Assembly (NCBI RefSeq): GCF_019656015.1
Contig: NZ_BPKW01000001.1
Coordinates: 124,001-188,000 of the forward strand
Source of the DNA: Leuconostoc inhae
Lineage (GTDB): Bacteria > Bacillota > Bacilli > Lactobacillales > Lactobacillaceae
Direction: 5' to 3'
DNA: 64,000 bases
The position numbers and the translations under genes are program-made. Of this stretch, positions 43,448-52,895 are shown piece after piece; within the stretch, counting starts at the first letter, position 1; each line of letters starts with the position of its first letter. A model generated the notes under the pieces. That model had not been told where the DNA came from and ran no database searches. It saw only the letters and a program-made list of their open reading frames with translations.

Positions 43448-46400
43448 ATGAATCAACAGAAAAAAGTTATTAAACTGTATAAGTCTGGCAAGCTGTGGGT
43501 AACAGCGGCCATAGTTGTTGGTGGCATGGTAGTCAGTACAACGGTATCTGCAGATACTGGCGGCGCATCAAATACTGCAACACCTACAGATGTAACTGCC
43601 CCAAAATCGTCAGTGAATGATCAAACACAAGCAAATGATAGCTCAACGAAGTCGTCAGTGAATGATCAAACACAAGCAAATAATGACGCAACGAAGTCAT
43701 CAGTTAGTAATCAATCATCAGCCACAGATGTCGTAAAACCTAACAGTGACACAGTTGCTACGGCATTGAAAAGCAATAGGTCATTAGCTCAAACAACTGG
43801 TGATACGCAAACAGTTTGGGCACGAGAAAAATCTGCACAAACCAATAATTCCGATAATAATCCTGTTAGTAATGAAGCGGGTGAATATTGGCCAGATACA
43901 AAGGGCCAATCTATTAAAAATTATGATAAAACAGAAACAAAAGATCTAGTACAGACAACGACATTTACTGACGGCTACAATCCAACACCGGTCTTAAAAC
44001 AATCTAGTGATTTATCTTTGTATGTTAAAGGACAAAAGGTTGATATTGGCACGTTACAAGATGATGATAGTTTAGGGACAGCAAAGGCACCTAATTCTCA
44101 GTATCCAGGGCATAACTCTTCAGGACATTCACGTTTACTAAAAACATCTGATTTAGGGCAAGATACTTATTTTTATGCTAAAGATGTTATGCGTATTAAA
44201 AACCAAGATACTAATGTATATGAATCCTACGATATGAAATGGACGCTACAGTCAGTTAACTACAGTAACGAACAATCTATGATTGCTTTAGGTATTAAAG
44301 GTTCTATCGACGGTGGTGGGACAACATTACTGAATGTAGGATCTGGTTGGCAGATTGCTAAATTGGGGAATTTTTTCAATACACATATTCAATTTTTTAA
44401 AGATATTAACTATGCTGATCAAAACGAACACCTTTCACCTGATGAAGCAATTTCACAGGGCCTAATTGAACCGAATGCAGTTTCAATTCATTTTGGTGTA
44501 TCAGATATTGATGCAAGTGAAGCGATTGAATTAACAGATTCTGTGATTAAAAAAGTATATGTCGATAATGATTCGCAATTAGCCTATCAAAAAACAGATG
44601 ATGGTTATTTAGCTATAACTAGAAAATACAATGATACATCTGATGTATCTGACTCGAAAACAGCAACATTACCAGTTAATGAAAAAAGAGTGACTATATT
44701 ATTTGAAATGGATGTTCCTAAAGAAGGGTTTGATTACTCTATCGCCACAATTGGTACAGCTAAAAATAAAAATGGTGATGTTCAGTTAGGACAAGGTAGT
44801 AAGGTAGATCCATCGTTATTGTCAACCATGAAATATGAAGAACCATTAAGTGTTAACTTTCAAGATCAAGAAGGGAATCAATTAATACCCTCAAAGGAAG
44901 ATATTGGGATAATCGGTGACCCTTATAAAACTAATGTAACACAAGCGGTTCAAATTCCAGGATATCATTTGGTAACAACATTAGGAAAGACAGATGGTGT
45001 CTATGTTGATGGAAACAATGAAATTACTCACATTTATGCCAAGGATCAAGGCACTCTAATTGTGAACTACGTTGACGAAGCTGGCAATGCATTAACAACA
45101 GCGGATAAGTCAACAGCTGATACAAATCAAGACTACACAACAGCACCAAAGACTATTGCTGGTTATGACTTAATTCCAGTAAAAACAACTGGTGACGTTG
45201 CAGGTCAATATCCAGCAGATGGTCAAACCAAAGAAGTAACGTATGTCTACGGTAAGCAAGGTCAACACACAACAAATTACGTTGATGAAGATGGTAAGAC
45301 ACTTGTACCAACAGATACAACTAAGGGATCAAAAGATACCGATTATACAGCTACACCAACTGAAATTCCTGGCTATCATTTAGTACCAGAAAAGACAACG
45401 GGTGATGAAACAGGTAAGTATGATACAGGCAAGACAACAGATACCACGTATGTCTACGCCAAAGATCAAGGTAACCTGGTTGTTAACTATGTCGATGAAG
45501 AAGGCAATACGTTGGCAACAGCGGATAAGTCAACAGCTGATACTAACCAAGATTACACAACGACACCAAAGTTAATTGACGGTTATGATCTTGTACCAAG
45601 CAAGACAACTGGTGATGTAACAGGTCAATATCCAAATGACGGCGAAACCAAAGAAGTAACGTATGTCTATGGTAAACAAGGTCAACATACGACTAATTAT
45701 GTCGATGAAGATGGTAATGACTTAGTGCCGGCCGAACAAACTCAAGGTCCAAAGGATACTGATTACAAGACGACACCAACTGAAATTCCTGGATATCACT
45801 TAGTACCAGAAAAGACAACGGGTGACGAAACAGGCAAGTATGATACAGGCAAGACGACAGATACCACGTATGTCTACGCCAAAGATCAAGGTAACCTGGT
45901 TGTCAACTATGTGGATGAAGCTGGTAACGTATTGGTTGTCGCTGACTCATCAACTAAGGACAGTGGTGCAGATTACACAACAGGACCCAAGTCAATTGAT
46001 GGTTATGATCTCATACCAACAAAGACAACCGGTGACGTTGCGGGTCAATATCCAAATGACGGCGAAACCAAAGAAGTAACGTATGTCTACGGTAAACAAG
46101 GTCAACACACAACAAGTTACGTTGACGAAGATGGTCAAACTCTTGTACCAACAGACACAACTCAAGGTCCAAAGGACACCGATTACAAGACAACGCCAGC
46201 AGAAGTCCCTGGTTATCATTTAGTACCAGAAAAGACAACCGGCGACGAAACAGGAACCTACGACACTGGCAAGACAACAGATACAACGTATGTCTACGCT
46301 AAAGATCAAGGGAATCTTGTTGTTAACTATGTTGATGAAAGTGGTGCAGTGTTATCACCAGCCGATTCATCAAGTAAGGACAGTGGTGCAGATTACACAA

Positions 46401-49400
46401 CAGCACCAAAGTCAATTGATGGGTACGATCTTATCCCAACAAAGACAACTGGTGATGTAACAGGTCAATATCCAAATGACGGCGAAACCAAAGAAGTAAC
46501 GTATGTCTACGGTAAACAAGGTCAACACACAACAAATTACGTTGACGAAGACGGTCAAACACTTGCACCAACAGACACGACTAAGGGACCAAAGGATACC
46601 GATTACAAGACAACACCAACTGAAATTCCTGGTTATCATTTAGTACCAGAAAAGACAACGGGTGACGAAACTGGCAAGTATGATACAGACAAGACAACAG
46701 ATACCACGTATGTCTACGCCAAAGATCAAGGTAACTTGGTTGTGAATTATGTCGATGAGTCTGGTCAAGTGCTTGCTGGAAAAGACTCATCAAGTAAAGA
46801 CAGTGGGGAATCTTATACAACAGCACCAAAGACTATTGCTGGTTATGACTTAATCCCAACAAAGACCACTGGTGACGTAACAGGTCAATATCCAAATGAC
46901 GGCGAAACCAAAGAAGTAACGTATGTCTACGGTAAACAAGGTCAACATACCACTAATTACGTTGACGAAGATGGTAATGAACTAGTACCAGCCGAGCAAA
47001 CTCAAGGTCCAAAGGATACCGATTATACAACCACACCATCAGAAATTTCTGGCTATCATTTAGTACCAGAAAAGACAACTGGCGATGAAACTGGCAAGTA
47101 CGATACAGGTAAGACAACGGATACAACGTATGTCTACGCTAAAGATCAAGGTAGCTTGGTTGTTAATTACGTTGATGAAAGTGGCGCAGTGTTATCACCA
47201 GCCGATTCATCAAGTAAAGACAGTGGTGAAGATTACACAACAGCACCAAAGTCAATTGATGGGTATGATTTAATTCCAGTAAAAACAACTGGTGACGTTA
47301 CAGGCCAGTATCCAGCAAATGGCGAGACCAAAGAAGTAACGTATGTCTACGGTAAGCAAGGTCAACACACAACAAATTACGTTGATGAAGACGGTCAAAA
47401 ACTTGAACCAACAGACACGACTAAGGGACCAAAGGATACCGATTATACAACGACCCCAGGCGAAGTACCAGGTTATCACTTAGTACCAGAAAAGACAATT
47501 GGTGATGAAATAGGCAAGTACGATACAGGCAAGACAACAGATACGACGTATGTTTATGCCAAAGATCAAGGTAACTTGGTTGTTAACTATATCGATGAAG
47601 CTGGTCAAGTGCTTGCTGGAAAAGATTCATCAACTAAGAATAGTGGTGAAACTTATACAACAATACCAAAGTCAATTGACGGTTATGATCTTGTACCAAC
47701 AAAGACAACTGGTGACGTTGCGGGTCAATATCCAGCAGACGACGAAACCAAAGAAGTAACGTATGTCTACGGTAAACAAGGTCAACACACAACTAATTAT
47801 GTCGATGAAGACGGTCAAAAACTTGTACCAACAGACACGACTAATGGTCCAAAGGATACTGATTACAAGACAACGCCAACAGAAATCCCTGGCTATCACT
47901 TAGTACCAGAAAAGACAACGGGTGATGAAACTGGCAAGTACGATACAGGCAAGACAACGGATACCACGTATGTCTACGCCAAGGATCAAGGTAACTTGGT
48001 TGTAAACTATGTCGATGAAGCCGGCAATGCGTTGACAGCAGCCGACAAGTCAACAGCTGATACCAACCAAGATTACACAACAGCACCAAAGTCAATTGAC
48101 GGTTATGATCTTATCCCAAGCAAGACAACCGGTGACGTTACGGGTCAATATCCAAATGACGGCGAAACCAAAGAAGTAACTTATGTCTATGGCAAGCAAG
48201 GTCAACATACTACTAATTACGTGGATGAAGACGGTCAAACACTTGAACCAACAGATACAACTAAAGGACCAAAGGACACAGATTATACAACCACACCAGC
48301 CGAAGTACCTGGTTATCACTTAGTACCAGAAAAGACAACGGGTGATGAAACAGGCAATTATGAAACAGGCAAGACAACGGATACAACGTATGTCTACGCC
48401 AAAGATCAAGGTAACTTGATTGTCAACTACGTTGATGAAAGTGGTCAAATAATTGCTGGAAAAAATTCATCAACTAAGAACAGCGGTGAAGATTACACAA
48501 CAGCACCAAAGTCAATTGACAGTTACGATCTTATCCCAAGCAAGACAACTGGTGATACAAATGGTCAATATCCAGCAGATGGTCAAACAGCTGAAGTAAC
48601 GTATGTCTATGGCAAACAAGGTCAACATACGACTAATTATGTGGACGAAAATGGCAAAGAACTAGTGCCAACGGAAACTACGAATGGGCCAAAGGATACG
48701 GATTACACAACGACCCCAGCAGAAGTGCCTGGCTATCACTTTGTACCAAGCAAAACAACGGGTGAAGAGACCGGCAAGTTTGATACAGGCAAGACAACAG
48801 ATACAACTTATGTTTACGCCAAAGATCAAGGTAACTTGGTTGTTAACTATGTCGATGAAGCTGGCAATGCTTTAACAACAGCCGACAAGACAACAGCTGA
48901 TACAAATCAAGATTACACAACGACACCAAAGCCAATTGACGGTTACGATCTCGTACCGACAAAGACGACAGGCGACGTCACAGGTCAATATCCAAATGAC
49001 GGCGAGACCAAAGAAGTAACGTATGTTTATGGCAAACAAGGTCAACACACAACAAATTATGTCGATGAAGATGGTCAAACACTTGCACCAACAGACACGA
49101 CTAAGGGACCAAAAGATACCGATTACAAGACAACACCAACTGAAATTCCTGGTTATCATTTAGTACCAGAAAAGACAACAGGTGATGAAACAGGCAAGTA
49201 CGACACAGGTAAGACAACAGATACCACGTATGTCTATGCCAAGGATCAAGGTAACTTGGTTGTTAACTATGTCGATGAAGCTGGTCAAGTGCTTGCTGGA
49301 AAAGATTCATCAACTAAGAACAGTGGTGAAGATTATACAACAGCACCAAAGTCAATTGATGGTTATGATTTTGTGCCAAGTAAGACAACCGGTGACGTTG

Positions 49401-50365
49401 CGGGTCAATATCCAAAGGATGGCGAAACCAAAGAAGTAATCTATGTCTATGGTCAACAAGGTCAACATACGACTAATTATGTCGATGAAGACGGTAATGA
49501 CTTAGTGCCAGCCGAGCAAAATCAAGGTCCAAAGGATACTGATTACAAGACAACACCAACTGAAATTCCTGGCTATCATTTAGTACCAGAAAAGACAACG
49601 GGTGATGAAACAGGTAAGTATGATACAGGCAAGACAACAGATACAACGTATGTCTACGCCAAGGATCAAGGAAATCTTGTTGTCAACTACGTTGATGAGA
49701 GTGGTGCAGTGTTATCACCAGCCGATTCATCAAGAAAAGACAGTGGGGAATCTTATACAACAGCACCAAAGTCAATTGACGGTTATGATCTCGTACCAAC
49801 AAAAACAACTGGTGACGTAACAGGCCAATATCCAGCAGATGGTCAAACCAAAGAAGTAACCTATGTCTACGGTCAACAAGGTCAACATACGACTAATTAT
49901 GTCGATGAAACCGGTAAGAAACTTGTACCAACAGATACGACTAAGGGACCGAAAGACACAGATTATACAACCAAACCAACTGAAATTCCTGGCTATCACT
50001 TAGTACCAAGTAAGACAACGGGTGACGAAACTGGCAAGTATGATACAGGTAAGACAACAGATACAACGTATGTCTACGCCAAAGATCAAGTTTCAAAACC
50101 TGAAGAAAAGCATGTTGAAAAAGATTCAAATCAGAAACACGATGATCATGGATCTGTTTTGAAAAACAAACAAGCGGTTCAAGATAAGACACAATCAACA
50201 CAAAGCAACAACTTGATCAAAAAAGAAACATCTGAAAAGTCTGCCACAAAGCTACCTAAAACTGGTGCAGAGACACCATCTCATAATAAAATCACTATGA
50301 TGCTTGGGTTGGCACTGTCAACAATAGGATTAACGATGTTCGACAAAAAACGTAAGAATAAATAA
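43448..50365 (+). CDS. Giant LPxTG mucus-binding-type adhesin with MucBP repeats
   Basis: A 2305-residue wall-anchored surface protein. It starts with a KxYKxGKxW signal (VIKLYKSGKLWVTAAIVVGG, exact motif), then a Thr/Ser-rich region with short repeats, and a unique domain of about 380 residues (from WPDTKGQSIKNYDK) that I cannot assign. A first degenerate MucBP module lies near 44850-45049 and is followed by twelve pairs of MucBP modules. The end has the sorting signal LPKTG, a membrane helix and KKRKNK. MucBP domains bind mucin glycans; in Leuconostoc the target may be plant or other polysaccharide. The start at 43448 has GAGGAG 10 nt upstream. Confidence 0.95.
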   Translation: MNQQKKVIKLYKSGKLWVTAAIVVGGMVVSTTVSADTGGASNTATPTDVTAPKSSVNDQTQANDSSTKSSVNDQTQANNDATKSSVSNQSSATDVVKPNSDTVATALKSNRSLAQTTGDTQTVWAREKSAQTNNSDNNPVSNEAGEYWPDTKGQSIKNYDKTETKDLVQTTTFTDGYNPTPVLKQSSDLSLYVKGQKVDIGTLQDDDSLGTAKAPNSQYPGHNSSGHSRLLKTSDLGQDTYFYAKDVMRIKNQDTNVYESYDMKWTLQSVNYSNEQSMIALGIKGSIDGGGTTLLNVGSGWQIAKLGNFFNTHIQFFKDINYADQNEHLSPDEAISQGLIEPNAVSIHFGVSDIDASEAIELTDSVIKKVYVDNDSQLAYQKTDDGYLAITRKYNDTSDVSDSKTATLPVNEKRVTILFEMDVPKEGFDYSIATIGTAKNKNGDVQLGQGSKVDPSLLSTMKYEEPLSVNFQDQEGNQLIPSKEDIGIIGDPYKTNVTQAVQIPGYHLVTTLGKTDGVYVDGNNEITHIYAKDQGTLIVNYVDEAGNALTTADKSTADTNQDYTTAPKTIAGYDLIPVKTTGDVAGQYPADGQTKEVTYVYGKQGQHTTNYVDEDGKTLVPTDTTKGSKDTDYTATPTEIPGYHLVPEKTTGDETGKYDTGKTTDTTYVYAKDQGNLVVNYVDEEGNTLATADKSTADTNQDYTTTPKLIDGYDLVPSKTTGDVTGQYPNDGETKEVTYVYGKQGQHTTNYVDEDGNDLVPAEQTQGPKDTDYKTTPTEIPGYHLVPEKTTGDETGKYDTGKTTDTTYVYAKDQGNLVVNYVDEAGNVLVVADSSTKDSGADYTTGPKSIDGYDLIPTKTTGDVAGQYPNDGETKEVTYVYGKQGQHTTSYVDEDGQTLVPTDTTQGPKDTDYKTTPAEVPGYHLVPEKTTGDETGTYDTGKTTDTTYVYAKDQGNLVVNYVDESGAVLSPADSSSKDSGADYTTAPKSIDGYDLIPTKTTGDVTGQYPNDGETKEVTYVYGKQGQHTTNYVDEDGQTLAPTDTTKGPKDTDYKTTPTEIPGYHLVPEKTTGDETGKYDTDKTTDTTYVYAKDQGNLVVNYVDESGQVLAGKDSSSKDSGESYTTAPKTIAGYDLIPTKTTGDVTGQYPNDGETKEVTYVYGKQGQHTTNYVDEDGNELVPAEQTQGPKDTDYTTTPSEISGYHLVPEKTTGDETGKYDTGKTTDTTYVYAKDQGSLVVNYVDESGAVLSPADSSSKDSGEDYTTAPKSIDGYDLIPVKTTGDVTGQYPANGETKEVTYVYGKQGQHTTNYVDEDGQKLEPTDTTKGPKDTDYTTTPGEVPGYHLVPEKTIGDEIGKYDTGKTTDTTYVYAKDQGNLVVNYIDEAGQVLAGKDSSTKNSGETYTTIPKSIDGYDLVPTKTTGDVAGQYPADDETKEVTYVYGKQGQHTTNYVDEDGQKLVPTDTTNGPKDTDYKTTPTEIPGYHLVPEKTTGDETGKYDTGKTTDTTYVYAKDQGNLVVNYVDEAGNALTAADKSTADTNQDYTTAPKSIDGYDLIPSKTTGDVTGQYPNDGETKEVTYVYGKQGQHTTNYVDEDGQTLEPTDTTKGPKDTDYTTTPAEVPGYHLVPEKTTGDETGNYETGKTTDTTYVYAKDQGNLIVNYVDESGQIIAGKNSSTKNSGEDYTTAPKSIDSYDLIPSKTTGDTNGQYPADGQTAEVTYVYGKQGQHTTNYVDENGKELVPTETTNGPKDTDYTTTPAEVPGYHFVPSKTTGEETGKFDTGKTTDTTYVYAKDQGNLVVNYVDEAGNALTTADKTTADTNQDYTTTPKPIDGYDLVPTKTTGDVTGQYPNDGETKEVTYVYGKQGQHTTNYVDEDGQTLAPTDTTKGPKDTDYKTTPTEIPGYHLVPEKTTGDETGKYDTGKTTDTTYVYAKDQGNLVVNYVDEAGQVLAGKDSSTKNSGEDYTTAPKSIDGYDFVPSKTTGDVAGQYPKDGETKEVIYVYGQQGQHTTNYVDEDGNDLVPAEQNQGPKDTDYKTTPTEIPGYHLVPEKTTGDETGKYDTGKTTDTTYVYAKDQGNLVVNYVDESGAVLSPADSSRKDSGESYTTAPKSIDGYDLVPTKTTGDVTGQYPADGQTKEVTYVYGQQGQHTTNYVDETGKKLVPTDTTKGPKDTDYTTKPTEIPGYHLVPSKTTGDETGKYDTGKTTDTTYVYAKDQVSKPEEKHVEKDSNQKHDDHGSVLKNKQAVQDKTQSTQSNNLIKKETSEKSATKLPKTGAETPSHNKITMMLGLALSTIGLTMFDKKRKNK
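45050..50089 (+). repeat. Twelve tandem 420-bp MucBP double modules
   Basis: Units begin at 45050, 45470, 45890 and so on every 420 bp to 49670, with no indel. Each encodes an A module (opening GNLVVNYVDEAGN, ending TYVYGKQ) and a B module (opening GQHTTNYVDEDGQ, ending TYVYAKDQ) of about 70 residues each. Confidence 0.97.
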
Positions 50366-50390
50366 CGTTTAATATGCCATTTAAAAGTAC

Positions 50391-50419
50391 TTGACAAGTA
50401 GTAATGATAACTATACAAT
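50391..50419 (+). promoter_or_regulatory. Promoter of the dinucleotide-binding oxidoreductase gene
   Basis: TTGACA, 17-bp spacer, TACAAT; start codon 27 nt further. Confidence 0.8.
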
Positions 50420-50446
50420 TGACTTATTAAAAGTAAGGAGAATGTT

Positions 50447-51022
50447 ATGAGCACAATTACTATTTTTGGAAAAGGCAATATGGGGACGGCTATTGGACAG
50501 AACTTTTCAGAAGCCAATAATTCGGTTAATTTCATTGAATCAGATGATGTTGTAACTGATTTGGGAGATATTATTGTTCTAGCGGTGCCTTACGACGCAG
50601 CCAAATCAATTGTCACAAATCATAAAGCTGATTTAGCTGGTAAAATTGTCATTGATATTACTAATCCTGTGAATTTTGAAACTTGGGATGGACTAGTGGT
50701 ACCTGCTGATAGCTCAGCAGCTGCAGAATTTGCAGCAATTGCACCTGATGCTAAAATTGTTAAGGGTTTTAATACAACGTTTGCCAGTACATTAGCTACT
50801 AAAACTGTGAATGGCACAATTCAAACAACTGTGCAGCTAGCTTCTGATGATCAAACTGCTAAAGAGACAATTATAGCAGCATTGGTAGGAAGTGGATTAG
50901 CTGTCATTGATGCAGGATCTTTATTACGTGCACGTGAACTCGAATCATTAGGATTTTTGCAATTGACATTGGCATCTAAAGAAGTTATTGGATGGACTGG
51001 TGGTTTTGGATTAGTCAAGTAA
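50447..51022 (+). CDS. NADP oxidoreductase, coenzyme F420-dependent-type fold
   Basis: 191 residues with a Rossmann start ITIFGKGNMGTAIGQNFSEANN and the segments IIVLAVPYDAAKSIV, VIDITNPVNFETWDGL and VKGFNTTFASTLA, typical of the NADPH-dependent F420 reductase-like family (PF03807). Lactic acid bacteria lack F420, so the partner is unknown; a flavin or quinone reductase role is often assumed. AAGGAGA gives the SD. Monocistronic with its own promoter and terminator. Confidence 0.82.
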   Translation: MSTITIFGKGNMGTAIGQNFSEANNSVNFIESDDVVTDLGDIIVLAVPYDAAKSIVTNHKADLAGKIVIDITNPVNFETWDGLVVPADSSAAAEFAAIAPDAKIVKGFNTTFASTLATKTVNGTIQTTVQLASDDQTAKETIIAALVGSGLAVIDAGSLLRARELESLGFLQLTLASKEVIGWTGGFGLVK

Positions 51023-51036
51023 ATAACTAAAAAGAT

Positions 51037-51057
51037 AAGCACTTCGGTGCTTTTTTT
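51037..51057 (+). terminator. Terminator with UUCG tetraloop
   Basis: AAGCAC and GTGCTT close a TTCG loop, followed by TTTTT. The -10-like TACAAT of recX (51060-51065) begins 3 nt later. Confidence 0.85.
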
Positions 51058-51059
51058 CG

Positions 51060-51065
51060 TACAAT
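51060..51065 (+). promoter_or_regulatory. -10-like element ending 6 nt before recX
   Basis: TACAAT, then AGAAGT, then ATG. No convincing -35; no SD beyond the AGAAG inside the spacer. Confidence 0.35.
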
Positions 51066-51071
51066 AGAAGT

Positions 51072-51869
51072 ATGAAGACTATTACGAAAATCGCGACACA
51101 AAAAAAAGCAGGGCGTTATAGCATTGATTTAGACAAGCAGTTTGCATTTGGTGTGTCTGAAAGTGTGTTAATTAAATATGGTTTGGCAAAGGGACGTGAA
51201 CTTGATGATGCATTAATTGAACAAATTAAGCATGACGATGACATTGCCAAGGCGTTTAATATAGCCATAAATTATTTGGGCCATGCCTTACGCACAATTA
51301 AACAAGTGAAACAAAAATTAACTGAAAAAGCGGTTTCTGAAGCAATACAGAATCAGGCGATTGTACAGTTAAAAGAATTAGGATATCTAGATGATGCCAA
51401 TTATGCCATGCACTATGTCGCAACAAAAAAATTAATTAGTCCTAAAGGACCGAATGCGATAAAAACCGATTTAAAGCAGGCAGGCATACTGGAAGATGAT
51501 ATTGAGATAGCACTTGAGTCTTATACTTATGAGGAACAAATTGAGATTGCTCAAAAAATGGCAATCAAATTTGCTAATACTTACAAACGTGAATCCACAC
51601 GTGCTAAGCAACAAAAAATTATTCAAGCATTAGCGAATAAAGGCTTTTCTTTTGATATTGGACAAGCAGTTGTAGCAGAACTCGATGTTGGTAATGATGA
51701 TGAAACTGAGTTAGACAATGTTAAAAGACAAGCTGAAAAGCTGTGGCATCGTTATCGGAATGAGCCTTTGAGTCAGAGACAATATAAGACAAAAAGTCAC
51801 CTTTATACCAAAGGTTACCCTCGTGAAGTGATTGATATCATTATGTTAGCACTTGAAAGTGAGTCTTAA
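51072..51869 (+). CDS. recX: Regulatory protein RecX
   Basis: Modulates RecA filaments. The 265 residues contain the three-helix repeats of the family: ALRTIKQVKQKLTEKAVSE, LKELGYLDDANYAMHYVATK and LKQAGILEDDIEIALE, with a late KGYPREVIDIIM. The length fits the long Lactobacillales form. The ATG lies directly behind a terminator and a -10-like hexamer, so the mRNA may have almost no leader. The next gene starts 2 nt after the stop. Confidence 0.9.
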   Translation: MKTITKIATQKKAGRYSIDLDKQFAFGVSESVLIKYGLAKGRELDDALIEQIKHDDDIAKAFNIAINYLGHALRTIKQVKQKLTEKAVSEAIQNQAIVQLKELGYLDDANYAMHYVATKKLISPKGPNAIKTDLKQAGILEDDIEIALESYTYEEQIEIAQKMAIKFANTYKRESTRAKQQKIIQALANKGFSFDIGQAVVAELDVGNDDETELDNVKRQAEKLWHRYRNEPLSQRQYKTKSHLYTKGYPREVIDIIMLALESES

Positions 51870-51871
51870 TC

Positions 51872-52144
51872 ATGCAAATTTATGATTCAAAAGTTTTACA
51901 AACCAAACTGTCGGCAGCAGAACAACAAGCCAATACAATAACAAAGGCGCTACGACAGTTACAAAAAACAGATAACAATGATAACTATATACAGCATCAA
52001 ATCAAAACATTGGAAAGTCAACTGTCTAATTTAAAATTAATTATTATACAGTTACAAAAGCAGCTTATTTCTGCTAAAAAAGCTAACCAAAAAACAAACA
52101 CACAACATTTTGGACATGGTAATAATCACCGCAACGACTTGTAG
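51872..52144 (+). CDS. Small coiled-coil protein of unknown function
   Basis: 90 residues, starting 2 nt after recX. Residues about 8-72 have heptad-like spacing of Leu/Ile and many Gln (KLSAAEQQANTITKALRQLQK and ESQLSNLKLIIIQLQKQLI), a probable coiled coil; the C-terminus is His/Asn-rich. SD is weak (AAGTGAG). No cysteine or membrane segment. I do not recognise a family; translation is probably coupled to recX. Confidence 0.6.
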   Translation: MQIYDSKVLQTKLSAAEQQANTITKALRQLQKTDNNDNYIQHQIKTLESQLSNLKLIIIQLQKQLISAKKANQKTNTQHFGHGNNHRNDL

Positions 52145-52166
52145 TCTATCATTTAATCGTGAAATT

Positions 52167-52175
52167 TGGTACAAT
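52167..52175 (+). promoter_or_regulatory. Extended -10 element before ntdP
   Basis: TGGTACAAT, about 37 nt upstream of the start codon; -35 not clear. Confidence 0.4.
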
Positions 52176-52212
52176 TAGATAGAAATTCGGTGTCAGAAGA
52201 GTAGGTATGATC

Positions 52213-52782
52213 ATGAGCTTTGATAAGTCGAATCGCGGGCCACGCGAGGGTGATTTCATCACGATCAAAAGTTACAAGCATGACGGCTCGTTGCATCGAA
52301 CTTGGCGCGATACCATGGTTTTGAAAACCAGTGAAAATGCTATTATTGGATTAAATGATCATACTTTAGTAACGGAAGATGATGGTCGTCGCTGGGTAAC
52401 TAGAGAACCGGCGATTGTTTACTTTCACAAGAAGTATTGGTTTAATATTATTGCAATGATACGTGATAACGGTGTATCGTACTACTGTAATTTAGCATCA
52501 CCTTATGTCTTAGACAAAGAGGCGCTAAAATATATTGATTACGATTTAGATGTGAAAGTTTTTCCAGATGGTGAAAAGCACTTACTTGATGCAGACGAAT
52601 ATGCTGCTCATAGTAAAAAATGGCATTACCCACCAGAAATTGATCAAATTTTGAAAGCACATGTCAAAATTTTAGTGGACTGGATTAATGAAGGCACAGG
52701 ACCTTTTTCACAAGGTTATATTGATGTGTGGTATGCAAGATACCAACATTTGATGCAGCAGCGGCTTAAAGATCGTCGTTGA
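52213..52782 (+). CDS. ntdP: Nucleoside tri-diphosphate phosphatase (DUF402/YgaC family)
   Basis: 189 residues with the family pattern [30 protein letters not shown] near the start, [31 protein letters not shown] near 95 (metal-binding acidic residues) and a C-terminal helix [13 protein letters not shown]. The start at 52213 is better spaced from the GTAGG-type SD than the ATG at 52207. Monocistronic. Confidence 0.88.
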   Translation: MSFDKSNRGPREGDFITIKSYKHDGSLHRTWRDTMVLKTSENAIIGLNDHTLVTEDDGRRWVTREPAIVYFHKKYWFNIIAMIRDNGVSYYCNLASPYVLDKEALKYIDYDLDVKVFPDGEKHLLDADEYAAHSKKWHYPPEIDQILKAHVKILVDWINEGTGPFSQGYIDVWYARYQHLMQQRLKDRR

Positions 52783-52785
52783 TAG

Positions 52786-52817
52786 AAAAGGCACGCAAAT
52801 ATTTGTGTGCCTTTTTG
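52786..52817 (+). terminator. Terminator of ntdP
   Basis: AAAGGCAC and CAAATA pair with their complements in a nearly perfect palindrome ending in TTTTT. Confidence 0.88.
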
Positions 52818-52895
52818 TGTGATAAAATATAGAAAGAATAAATGATGTGCGAGAGAACATCTTAACTTTTGGTCACATTATGAAAAGAGGGTCAA

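Noticed and set aside
45050-50089. Regular repeats that could suggest a CRISPR array
   Set aside because: The repeats are 420 bp, contiguous, in frame and encode MucBP modules; no cas genes are present.
45992-50201. Many antisense and alternative frames within the MucBP array
   Set aside because: They recur with the 420-bp period as a by-product of repeat composition.
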